Shown in pieces: positions 10,824 through 21,712 of a stretch of DNA of 64,000 bases; within the stretch, counting starts at the first letter, position 1, and each line of letters opens with the position of its first letter. Location: the NCBI GenBank assembly GCA_004369085.1, contig ML210199.1, positions 110,477 to 174,476 on the forward strand, given 5' to 3'. Made by a program: the position numbers and the translations under genes. The notes under the pieces were generated by a model, which was not told where the DNA came from, did not search any database, and worked only from the letters and a program-made list of their open reading frames with translations. Source of the stretch: Coprinopsis marcescibilis. Lineage: Eukaryota > Basidiomycota > Agaricomycetes > Agaricales > Psathyrellaceae.

Positions 10824-13800
10824 TCATCTCCCAGTAGAACTTGGATAAGGATCAACATCCATCCCCAAAATTCCACAGTCCTTCATAAATGCAATCCATC
10901 CAGCATCCAATCGGGATTCACCAGAAAGCCCCAGTTCGACAGCCCCAGGATTCATATGAGGATAAGGGGAGGGTCCCATGGTACCTTGATGCACCCCTGC
11001 TGTATGCATCGCGGGCCACCGGTGACCATCAGCTTTACTACTGCCATCCCCGAATATCGAAGAGAACAACCCGGCATTCTCCTGGACATCATACTGGCTT
11101 GACTGGGGATAGTGGCTTGTCGATGCGTCCGATCCTCCAAGGAACTTCCTGTGATTGACATCAGGGTTGCTATGAGTAAAACCAAATTCAAATGAGTGCG
11201 GGGCATTGGTAGCAGTTTCCCCCAGATTGTTCGCTGGTCCTGTTTGAGACCAGCATGCGTTGGAAGGTGGCAAGGGTTCCGAAAAAAAGTCCCCAGATCC
11301 AAAATCCCAGCTAGTAGACCATGTATTGGCAGTGCTGCGTACCGACGACGTTTGAGGGGCAGAGCTTGAGGACGCTTGGTAAAAGTGAGGCGGGAGGCCG
11401 TATATGGAGGATATATGTTGTTGTGGGACGGTATGTCCACCAGTGAGGAACGTCTGATTGAACAATGGGGATCCAGAGAATCCGGAAATCGCCCCAGGGA
11501 TATTGGAAGATCGTGGATTTGTCGAATCAGATCCTCCAGCAGGCGAACGCGGTCCCCCGCGACCGTTCTTCATAGATCGGCCCCTCGAATCCTTGTTCTT
11601 CAGCTCTCCTGGTCCTCTCTTGGGCGATACTGATGATTCCGACCTCGGAGGTTTTACTTTCTTCGTCACCACCCTGACCTGTCCACCAAAGATGGCCAGT
11701 TCGTCGTCTGAGTCGCCATCAGGAGTGGCCGTTACGACCTTGAGCTCCACAGTCGGTGCCTCCCCACCTTCGACGGCCTTGAATGAGCGTTGTGCTTTCT
11801 CCTGCAGTCGCCGAAGAACGGCCTAAGGGTCGACGTAAGGGTTATAGCGAGGCAATGTACGAGTGTGCAGCCACATACTAAGGCAACCTTGGCTCGTTGG
11901 GATTGATCTGCGGCCTGTTCGAAAAGCTCGACGGCGACATTTAGGTCCTTGAATGCATTCGCTGCCATGCTGGACTTTGGTGACCTCGTTACGATGGTGC
12001 CGACTATGACCTTACGTATCGGTAAATCATCAGACCTTGACGGCCGAGAACGAATAGTGGACTCACCGCAGCAGAAAAGGTATGGTACAGTAGGAACCAA
12101 ATCCTTTTCGCCATCGACGCGCACCTGTCGAACTGATGGACCGATGCCTTGATGACAATCGAAGCACATCGATAGGCAGTCAAGAACGACGGTGCAAACG
12201 AGCTCAACAATGGGTTCGCCGGATGGTCAAGGACAGCTTGAGCAAAAAAGCTCCTATGGAGATATATCATTGCTGATGACTGTCAGTTGAAGCCATCCAT
12301 CAATCGAACAATTCCCTAATAAACAACGACTCACTGACAGTTCGATATTGGCTGACATAGAAATCTTTGAGACTGAGGGAGCTGGAATGGTAGACGTCTG
12401 CGCCATCCTCCTGCGTTGCGTATGGTCTGGATGCTGATTGGAAGGACATTTCCCGCACTTTCCTGTCGATTTCGAGGACGGTTTCATAACTTGGAGGTTG
12501 TGCTGTCAAGGTTGTCTCAGCCACAGAGTAGAAAATGTGCTTTGCATAGTTGTGTTTCAAAGCCCAGACTAGAATAAAACGCATCAGTAGACGAACTTCA
12601 AAACATCCATTGACCTACATCCGCTTTGCTTGTCTCCAGATTCAGTGGTGATGGCCTCTTCGTCGTCAGGAAACTCGCAGTCGACATACGATAGATGAAT
12701 GGCAGGGGGTCTACCAAGGGCTAAACTCTGTCACACGAGAAAAGAGTGTTAGCCGGACCTTTGGAAATGCGAAACCAGACGTACGTGCGATACATCAGAC
12801 GCGAACACTTCCCAAAATATATTCCTTCTCTTCTGAACCGTCTTTGCGTCCAGGTTCCATCGGGCACTGTCACGATCTGTACAGATATTAGCAGCACATC
12901 AAGGCGTCGAAAGCCCCACTCACGAAGCCCAAACTGGAACAGGATAAGAGACATGATTAGTACCTTTATGAGTGAATATCAACGCTATTACGCACGCTCT
13001 GAGCCAATTTGGCAGCCAAGCTCATGATACACCACTGACAGTAAAGCATCAGAATATCCAAGAATTGAAGGAAGAATATCAACGCACCGCACTATCCCTG
13101 GAATACTTCTTCCCTGCAAGGTTATGATACGTGGCCATCAACCCAACAGCCTGCACCGTCTCCAAACTAGGCGAGCCACATACAGGCCTCAACGAAAGTG
13201 CAGCCTTGCCCAAATGATAGTAATGCTCCGCCGTCGCGTTATACGGCGCAAGCTTGACATCCAACAACGCCCCCAAAGCGAAGATGAAGAACAACGTCGC
13301 CATAACATGAGGTGCGTTCGAATCCAACGATTCCCCCCTTGCAGACCCATCACCAGCTAAATTGAGAGCTGCAGCCTTGTACACGTCTGGAATTAGCGAG
13401 TCAAACAGCTCGTCCCTCTTGACTGGCCGGAAGAAGAACGTCCCGTGGTTGATATACACGTCGGCCAGGTGCGCGGCCTTTTCGGGGTCCGGGAGGAAGG
13501 ATTCAAGCCTTGCAATCGACTGCAAGCACGGTTCGCGTACGGATAGCAGGGGAGCCATGTTCTCGAGGTTTTCGATCTCCGGAGACAATGGCGGCAATTC
13601 TTCGCCTTCTTGGCCAGACTCGTCGCCTTCTACCGCGTCTTCTGCCATCATGAGAGTCTGAAACGCAGGGTTAGCAACCCAGCCCAAAACTATGACGTAT
13701 CAACCTGTACCTCTGACCCAGCAGACCTTCCAAAGTACTTCATCTCCCCGCTTTCCCCCAAAGTCAGCGTTCCAAGTGCATCAATGGCCTGATTCGAGTC

Positions 13801-14394
13801 CTCCTCGACAACGTCCATCTTCGGGTTCAGGGATTCAGACCCAAATTTGACTCGCAGGTGATCATCACTGAGTAGAGGGTGTCGTTCGTCGGAAATACTG
13901 GCCTGGAGTATCGCCAATGCATCTTCCAATTGTCGAATTCGGTTGCTCATTTCGGTTATCTTCCGATGCAACTGATCCGTATCAGCCAGAATGAACCTAA
14001 GAGTCGACTAAATGATGATGTTTCAAGAGTTCGTAGCTTCAGTAAGGCTGACCTGGTGCCTTGACCCGCAGACAGGATACCTGGGGCAACGTCGTCAGGA
14101 ACGGGGCAGCCCCAAACGAATGCATGCGACGCACCACAGGGACAGATACTCTCGCATCCCCTCCGAACACAAGATCCGCACGGGACCTTTTTATCACAGC
14201 GCAACTTCAGGCGTCGGCATTCAGCACAGGATAACTCGCCTCCACAATCAACGTTAGTTATAGGGATATTACGGAAACGACGAGCACGATCACTCACCTC
14301 TGAGTCGCTTGAGTTCGATATCCTTGAGCTCTTCCTCGGAAATCTGCTTCTGAGTGCGCCGAGTGCTAATCACTCTCGTTGTATCGACGGGCAT
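10824..14394 (-). CDS. Zn2Cys6 transcription factor with Fungal_trans domain
   Basis: Starts at ATG 14394 (MPVDTTRVISTRRTQKQ). After the first intron the binuclear zinc cluster CAECRRLKLRCDKKVPC...C...C supplies the six cysteines for DNA binding. A leucine-rich coiled coil follows (ITEMSNRIRQLEDALAILQ). The Fungal_trans middle region then carries the hallmark AQS-FGLHRDSARW, KRRNIFWEVFASD and a later stretch with RSFFAQAVLDHPANPL. The last ~300 codons (11750-10824) are a disordered Ser/Gly/Pro/Asn-rich tail, probably an activation region, ending DVDPYPSSTGR. The FGLH motif is split by a 10-nt exon at 12924-12933. It is an expected nuclear regulator; the target genes cannot be read from the sequence. 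Confidence 0.92.
12924..12933 (-). other. 10-nt microexon of the Zn2Cys6 factor
   Basis: This exon encodes Phe-Gly-Leu plus the first base of His in the conserved (A)QS-x-GLHRD motif of Fungal_trans proteins. It is flanked by introns 12934-12995 (62 nt) and 12877-12923 (47 nt), both GT-AG. Without it the motif and the frame are lost. Confidence 0.85.
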
Positions 14395-14898
14395 TGGTAG
14401 TGAGCATGAGCATAAGAAATGAATCAAGACTCAATGAGCATGACCCCAATCTTCATATGACCCGAGAATGTGGGAACGAGGCCGAGATACAGATGCATAA
14501 GCTCGACATGATCGCCGAGAGCAAGTGCTTGCGGTTAAGGAACCTCAGATCAGGTGCCATGTGACCTAAACGGTGAATTCAAGGGTAAAAGAGCTGCCAA
14601 TCAGAACAGGCAAATATGACGGCAAAGCCCCAACGTTAGATCAATTGTAGCCACATGGGCATGCTTCCACGTCCAGAACCATTCTCTGCTCCATAAAATG
14701 CACCAAGACGAAGGCGATAGCAAAGGGGAGAGAACTTGACATAATATATCCTACGTTTACAAGAAAACGTCTTGAACACTTGATGAACGACGATTAGCCG
14801 AGGGCCATCCCCTTTATCCGAGTATACAATTCAGAAGCACTGACAAAGGAACGTGGCGAATCTTCCTGATTCGATGATTTACCACAGCAAACAGCTAT
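14395..14898. other. Gap between two minus-strand genes
   Basis: About 500 bp that should hold the promoter of the Zn2Cys6 gene and the 3' flank of the coiled-coil gene. No coding signal or repeat was seen. Confidence 0.4.
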
Positions 14899-17800
14899 CT
14901 ATCTGCGCTTCTTTGGGCGAGCCTTGGACACAGCAGTCGAGTGGGAAGGCTAAAAGAGGAGAAATTCAATACAAGGATGCTAGTCTCAAAAGATTCACCT
15001 ACCTTCTTTGAATTCACGGGGGATTCAGCCGCCTTCTGACTAGATGACGTTGTGGCCTTCTGTGCGACGACGGTGAGCTACACTCTGCCAAGTGGCAACC
15101 AGTATTGGACCCACTGTGCGTTTCTTGGCGCCGCGATGTTCAGATGCAGCAGGAGGGGGAGAAGCTGCCCGAAGGCGTTTATGGCCCGCATCAGAAGAAA
15201 ATCCACGGATGCTCGATAGCTCTGATAGCGGAGTATCATCCTCTGCGTCCGAAACTTCCGCTAGTCGACTGAACGAGGGTATTGTTTCAGGTATGCCGGG
15301 CCCCTGAAGTACCCTTGGTGGCGTCGCTGGTGGTCTTTCTTCGCGGGAGCGCATATCCAATCGCGGCCCCTAGAATGCATTTAGGTTATTGTGCACAGAC
15401 GTCCAAGGCATCACTCACTGGAGGAGGCTGCTCGGGTGGACTCGAGACAGCGAGAGACTTGATGTTGACAATAGAGCGAGTACCTTGCCCCTGTCTCTGC
15501 TCTTCCAATAACTCAGCCACTCTCTTCTGCAGTTTACTGACGCGATCCTGAGTGGCGGCTAAAAGGTTATCGCGCTGCGTTCCACCTCATGATAAGCAAG
15601 CGGAAGCACCAAATTGGTAGAGACTGGAGCCAAACACGTACGCTTCGGATCTCGTTATTCTTCTGGATGATCTGCTGTTCATGGGATGCTTCCGTCAGCC
15701 TAATGACATAGCTAATCACCTCACGCTCTCCCTCGCTCTAGAATTGACCATCAACGAGGACGCGATGAAGAAAAAGGCTGCCACGGACCAATTCACCCCG
15801 TTGATACCTGGTCTTCAAGTCGGTGCTGTATTCCCGGAGAACCTCGTTCTCACGGGTAAGCGTACTGATCATTTCCCGCAGCGAATCTGCATCAGAGCCA
15901 GGGATCAGCTTCTCCAGCTCAACCTCCTTTGCTTGCAGAGCTTTCTCCGTTTCCTTGACTCTCGCCAATAATGCTTCAGCCTTCTCTTGCCACTCGCATA
16001 CCTTCCTTCGTTCTTCCTCGAGGTTCTGTTTCGCCGATTGACAGGCAGTTTCCGCAGCGGCAGCCCGTGCTTCTTGGGCTTTCTGGAGCCGCTCTTGAAG
16101 TTCGCTTTCTCTTTCAGCTTTCTTCTGGAGCGTGGCAAAAATGTCGCTTTGCTTCTCGCGCTCTTGGCGCAGCAGCGATACCTCGTTCTCCGCGACACTC
16201 AGAGAAGCAGTCAACCGAGATAACTTGTTCTATGTTAAAGCCAGTCAGGAACATAACATCAGGATATGGGGCACGCTACTCACGGAATGATCCTTCACCA
16301 ACTGCTGCTCTCGGTTCAACGAAACCTGGACAACGTGTAAGCTAATGATTCATTGAGTCGTAGAGCAAAGAGTGGCAGCGTACTTCTTTATCGTGTATCT
16401 GCGTCTGTTATAGGGGTCAGCACGACCACAATGTCGAGGAAAAGAAAGCAACAAACCTCCAGCTTTTCAATCTCTCGTGCATGGCTGGTAAAAAAGAACC
16501 CGTCACTAAAGCGCAACAAAAGACAGCGTAGACCGATATACGCACTTTTTGACCAAGCTGGCTTTCTTTTCTTTGAATTCCTTCACTTTCTGTTGCAAAT
16601 TATCTCCCAGACGTCGCAGCTCAGGACTGTGCCTAATGTGGCATGTGAGTGACGTCATCGTTCCGAGACGAAAAAGGGGTAGGAACGCACTGAGCCAGCA
16701 ACGCCGCTTTCTCCTCCTTTGAATCCTTGGCGACCTGCTCGCATTGCTTCCGCCAACGCTCGACTTCTTCGCTGTATCTGCGTAAAGCACAGTCAGAGGC
16801 TGAATAAGGGAGAGATACCGACACAACATACCTGGCGACGAGACCGGCCTTCTCATCACGGGACGATTTAGCGGCCTGTTCTGCAGATTCTTTGCAACGC
16901 TGGACCTCTTGGCTAGACCTGCATTACATTAGGAAAAGGTCACGGAGAAAGGAAAATGACATGCCGTTCGAGCAACGTCGCCTTTTCGTCCTTGAACTCA
17001 CGAGTCATTAGATCTAATTCCGCCTTCAAGCCCTCAACATTTTCTTCGTGCCTTCATAAAAGAGATGAGTAAAACTGCAACAAGGAAGAAGATAGGTAAA
17101 TACCTCTTCACCAACATCGACTTCTCAGCTCGGAACTCCTGCACAAGCTGCTCCGAAGTAGCCTTCCAGTGTTCACTGACTTTCTGGGTCTCTTGTAGTT
17201 GGGCTTTGGCTGCCGTTAGGTCTAACGCGCGTTGATTTCGCTCTAGTTCTGTCCTCGCAAGCTGTGCATTGCCTCTAGGGATACAATTTGAGAGCCAAGG
17301 TCGAGCAGGGATGGTATGGACGTACTGTGAAAGAGAGCTCTCCAGTCGCGCAATGCTGGCCTGTAGCCCTTCAGTCCTTTTCGCATACTCTGTGTTACTG
17401 CATGAGGAGTCAAATAGTGACACCAAAAATGTAAGAAAGATGACTTACGATGCCAGCAGATGTGAGATCTCGTGATCCTTCTCAACGATGGACTTCTTTG
17501 CCTCAGACCAACTACGCGTATGTGAGCGTCAGTAGAGGGTCAAGTAAAGGAGAATGCACGATTACAGCGCTCTGAGATCTGCTTTCGACTCGTGGAGTGC
17601 TTTGACCTCTACCCGGAGCGCCGCTAAATCTTTGTCCCGGGAGTTGACGGTGTCCTGCATAGACATTATCCTTGAAAGATGCCTAGAAAATGTCTAAGCC
17701 TCGAATGTAAAAGCTATGTTTTAGATTACAATTACTCTTCTTTGGCGGCCCTGAGAGCCGTCAATTCTGATTCGTGCTCTGCAATGATCGCATGGGAGCG

Positions 17801-19527
17801 TTCAGTTCTGCGAAGAGTGTGAACAAGACGTGAACTTTCCAAGAGAAGATGACATACTCCTGGTTCGCGAGACGGAGCATTTCTTCTGAACTCGTTGCTT
17901 TCGCAAGCAGGTCGTACGATTCCTGCTCAAGGGATAGCAAACGGTCCATAGTTTTCTGATGCTTTGCCTCTACAAGTAGGTGAGCGGAGCACGAACGACG
18001 CCACTAGGGCCTACGCACCAAACTGTGATACGCGATCACACTGTTCTTTGCTCTCCTGCATGTACGAAATGAGTTTCGAAAGGGTGTCTGTCTTTTCGGT
18101 TTCCAGTTCCTTGACCCGATCTTGAGCTTCGAGCAATAAAGAGCTGAAGTGATGTAGCTTGTCCCTGAGGATATCTGAGACCCTGCGTGCTTCAGAAAGC
18201 TTAGTGGGCGACAGGCGAGTGGAATGGGGAGGGCGAACAAGAGTCTAGGTCGTTTCTGAGTTCGGCGAGTAGTTCTTTTCCTTCCCTGGCGTTTGATACC
18301 CAAACGTTCGAAGAAGAAATCGCAGTCGCCGCTGATGGACTGCATGAGCATAATCTGAGTGACAAAGAGGGCCTTCACTTACCTTCGACAGCATCCTTGG
18401 CTTGCTTGCGTAAAGCTTTGACTTCTCCGCACGACTCACTATAACTTGCTTTGAGGTTGCTATACGCGCTTTTAAGTTCAGTCAGAGATGATCCTTGTTC
18501 GTCGATCCTAGATGTATGCGTCAGAGACAGAGCTCATATATCAGGATTGGTTGCACACCTCTCCCGCAAGTTCGTAACTGCATGATTTGCCTGCTCGAGC
18601 TTCTCCATCCATCCTCCGTGTTCGACCCGTGTTTGATCTAGTTCGCTAACCAGTTCCGATATACGTCCCTTGAGAGCTACTTCCGATGCATTTGCGCCCA
18701 TCAGCTTAGTAGCTGATGCTGATACCTCAGCTTTAAGGTTGTCCAGTTCCGAATGAAGGCGCTCATTTTTCTCTTCAGAAAGAGTAAGCTGTGACGTAGT
18801 GTGCTTTAGGGTTGATTTCAGCCCTTCGACCTCCCGCAAGGCCTGCTCTCGCGCTGCCTTCAGCTTTTCATTCTCTACAAGAAGATTGCTATAGTGCGTT
18901 TCAATTTCAGAGCATTTCTTGCCGAGCTGACAATCAATAGATGCTCAGATATATGCGTATATATGCGATCAAGCCGGAGGACCTACACTGCGTACATCGT
19001 CAAAGACGCTGGATTCGATGGTCCTCATCGTATTTTGCCGAGAGAATGAGCCAAATGCCCTATCCATAGGGGGTAACGGCGTAGGTCTTTCGTCTCTCGG
19101 AGTCTGGCCAGTGTCGACTTCTGTGGCATTCAGCCCGTTAGACCGCAGTTATAGCAAAAAACCACCCACCGGAGCAGTCGTTACGGCCGTCTGATAGTGA
19201 GCTATGGCTGCCAGGCTTCCAATCACCCGCACCGGCGTGAACAGACCTGGCACGCTTCGCAGCAAAGCCCAATGCGCTAGTCTGGCCCAGCTGAAAAGAG
19301 TAACGACCCGCCCTTAGCGGCGAGTTCTCATCTGGCTTCTGGTTGAATCTAAAAGGTTTCAAAAGCGATGTAGGCAACTTTGGCGTCCCAGAATTCTCTG
19401 CTCGGTGCGCTTCATGGTGGAAACCAGCCAGCCTGATTCTAGGCCTGTCGTCGGGCGATGAAGCTGGCTGCTGCTGTCCATAGAGCGCATCTGTGAAGCC
19501 AGGGCCTTCCAAAGGGACCCTATCCAT
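14899..19527 (-). CDS. Very long coiled-coil protein, function unknown
   Basis: The ATG is at 19527 (MDRVPLEGPGFTDALYGQQ) and the stop is TAG at 14899-14901 after SKARPKKRR. The N-terminal ~170 residues are low-complexity. The middle, from about 19000 to 15600, is almost entirely heptad-like and rich in Glu/Lys/Leu/Gln/Ala, for example LTLSEEKNERLHSELDNLKAE and EKEAL... blocks. It is spread over roughly 15-20 short exons. The C-terminal ~130 residues are Pro/Ser-rich with TPLSELSSI and a basic end that could be a nuclear localisation signal. The design resembles structural proteins of spindle poles, chromosomes or septa. I found no motor, ATPase or named domain, so no function is assigned. 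Confidence 0.75.
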
Positions 19528-20404
19528 GATATCCAAGGAAGAATTAACAAATACGACTGTATTGTGCACGATGGGAGGAGACAAAAGGCAGCTGGAATTT
19601 CCTGGCGCGTTTGATCAAATTTAAGCGGAGATTCAAACGCGTCGCGTGGTATCGCAGTGGCCTGGCCTTCGCTCCCTCCTTGGTCTGCCTGTATATCCAG
19701 ATTTCAGCACCCTCGAATGTCAGGTTAAATCGTCAGTATCGTATCGTGGCCCATGATAATCTTCTCCTTCTCTAACGAATCATGCAGAATTTATGCCGAA
19801 AGTGTGCTCCTTGTCCAAGCCTGAATTTGCTTGCCTCAGTCACTCGCAGAACCTCAATCTTCCATGCGTAAAGCCAATACAATGTCTACTAAGGCATCTT
19901 TCGACGTTGAATGCTGGAAAGTGCATTACCGACAGGCCACGGGATCTTTGGACCCAGGACTCGTCATGGTCACAGCATACAGCTCCCGTCTGCACCTCTG
20001 GGAGACCTTTTTTCTCTGGCGTCCGATCGTATGGGCTCTTGGTTTGTCATAATTCACATTCTTACATCCGTTGACTTTGTAACCAACAGATACTGTGTAT
20101 GTCGTGCAAAAATTGCCAAGAAACATTTTTGCGAGCAGATTATGCTAACGGTACTGGAAATAATTTACTCAATGCCATCGGATTTCGAGAATAACCCTCC
20201 AAAGTTGTTCCAAACACTCCTTCAGGTCGAAGCTCGATCGTAAAGGTGCTATCGCATGCTACCTTCTTCTAGAGAGCCCATAATTACCTTTCTGAAAGCC
20301 GATTTCTTGTCTTAGGTTCTCAAGGGTTGCCACCACGACTCGGAAGCACCCAAGGACTGCGCAAAAACGTCATTGCAATTATCGAAATGACGATTTGGCA
20401 ATTC
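19528..20404. other. Gap upstream of the coiled-coil gene
   Basis: Only short unsupported frames are visible. The end nearest 19527 should contain the promoter of the minus-strand coiled-coil gene. No clear element was seen. Confidence 0.35.
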
Positions 20405-20437
20405 CGGGGTACAGGGGATCACCGGCCCGTTATACAC
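20405..20437 (+). repeat. Left terminal inverted repeat of the MITE-like element
   Basis: 33 bp starting CGGGGTACAGGGG, matched by the inverted copy at 21082-21114 with one mismatch (C versus G at position 24). Confidence 0.85.
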
Positions 20438-21081
20438 CACCGGCCGGTTATACAAACGTCATTTTCTCCCAACTAGAGGGACTTCGACGCAGTTTTTTTT
20501 GGCTCTATCAATGCACACAAGCTGGGGCTACACTACAAACTCTGTAACTTCTCCTGAGCACTTCAATCCGAGTGGAAATGAGGAAAAAACTATCGAAAAA
20601 GGACATTGATGGCATCACTGGAGGTGAATGCCTGGAGATTTTCAGAGTGGAAAACACGGGAAAGGGCAAAGTATTGCTAGAGATAGATTTTCATGGTTAG
20701 TACGGACTATCTCGCAAAATTTCAAGCAAAATAAGTGAGATTCTCAGAAGATATGGTAATGAAATCACCAGCTCTCTTGTGACTCCTGCGGCGTGACAGG
20801 CCCGGTGTCACGCCCACCACAAACAGATCTAATGATTTCAGGGCTTCATTACAAAATTTGTATTGGATTTGGGCTGTCACACAGTGTCACACGCGTATAA
20901 CCCGGTGGTTTTCCACGAAAAACGTACTTGTCGCCGCGCATCTCAATTTTCAGAGTTAACACAATCTCCAGATATACAGCTACCACGTTTTGTACAAAAT
21001 AAGATGCATTTCTATGTACTCCAAAAAAAACGGGAGCCGTACACCATCCCAACGTGTCTCTGGGGCACGATTACTCAAAAT

Positions 21082-21114
21082 GTGTATAACCGGCCGGTGA
21101 TCCCCTGTACCCCG
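21082..21114 (-). repeat. Right terminal inverted repeat of the MITE-like element
   Basis: Inverted partner of the 20405-20437 end; the outer end reads CCCCTGTACCCCG on the + strand. Confidence 0.85.
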
Positions 21115-21532
21115 AGCGGATCGGCGTTGGTCAAGACCCTCTGAAATAAACAAGAACATCGTCAATGGTCTCGAACCTACCTGGTGCTCGCCTCGACGTA
21201 CCGTTCCATGAACCACTCGCAATTCAATCACTTGGCTTTCTCAGACTCTGTCAATCTTCATGATGCTCCGCCACAGCAATATTGTCGTCGTCAGGTGAAA
21301 GAGGAGCTCGACCGTGTGCAAGAAGGGCGAGATTGTGGCAGGTCCACATTATGACATTGTCGGTGAGCTGCCGGCTTGCCGCTTCGAAGAACGGTGCTCC
21401 ACACATGGATGGCCCAAATTGGGTTTGAGAAGGACGGACCTTGGCCAGTCTTGGGCCTTGGCCTAGGGGCCAGCCTTCTAGCGGGGTTTCTCATCCATTG
21501 CTTTTCTTTTCCCGTTGCTTGCCGAGCCCCTC

Positions 21533-21539
21533 TATATAT
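21533..21539 (+). promoter_or_regulatory. TATA-like box of the GMC oxidoreductase gene
   Basis: TATATAT lies about 175 bp before the ATG at 21713 and is followed by a pyrimidine-rich stretch typical of fungal leader regions. This is inference from position and sequence only. Confidence 0.4.
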
Positions 21540-21712
21540 CCCCGGCCTGACAACGCCGCAGATATAAATTCATCTCTTCGATCCGCGTCTTTTCTCAACC
21601 GAATCATCTTCTTCGAAACTACTGCAATTTTGGTTGTCCACCTAAGGGAGAGTCACTTTCTCGTCCTCCCTCCCTTTCGTTCTTTACCCTTTATTCATCA
21701 TCAACCCGCCAA

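Larger units (their letters stand above)
20405..21114. mobile_element. Non-autonomous DNA transposon (MITE-like), ~710 bp, 33-bp inverted ends
   Basis: The ends at 20405-20437 and 21082-21114 are inverted copies of each other, matching at 32 of 33 bases; both start CGGGGTACAGGGGATCACC. Just inside the left end the CACCGGCC(G)GTTATAC unit is repeated once more (20438-20453). The interior has no open frame of useful size, is AT-rich in places, and holds a 9-bp-arm hairpin at 20790-20814. No target-site duplication is evident: the left flank reads GGCAATTC and the right flank AGCGGATC. This fits a non-coding element moved by a transposase encoded elsewhere. Confidence 0.75.
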
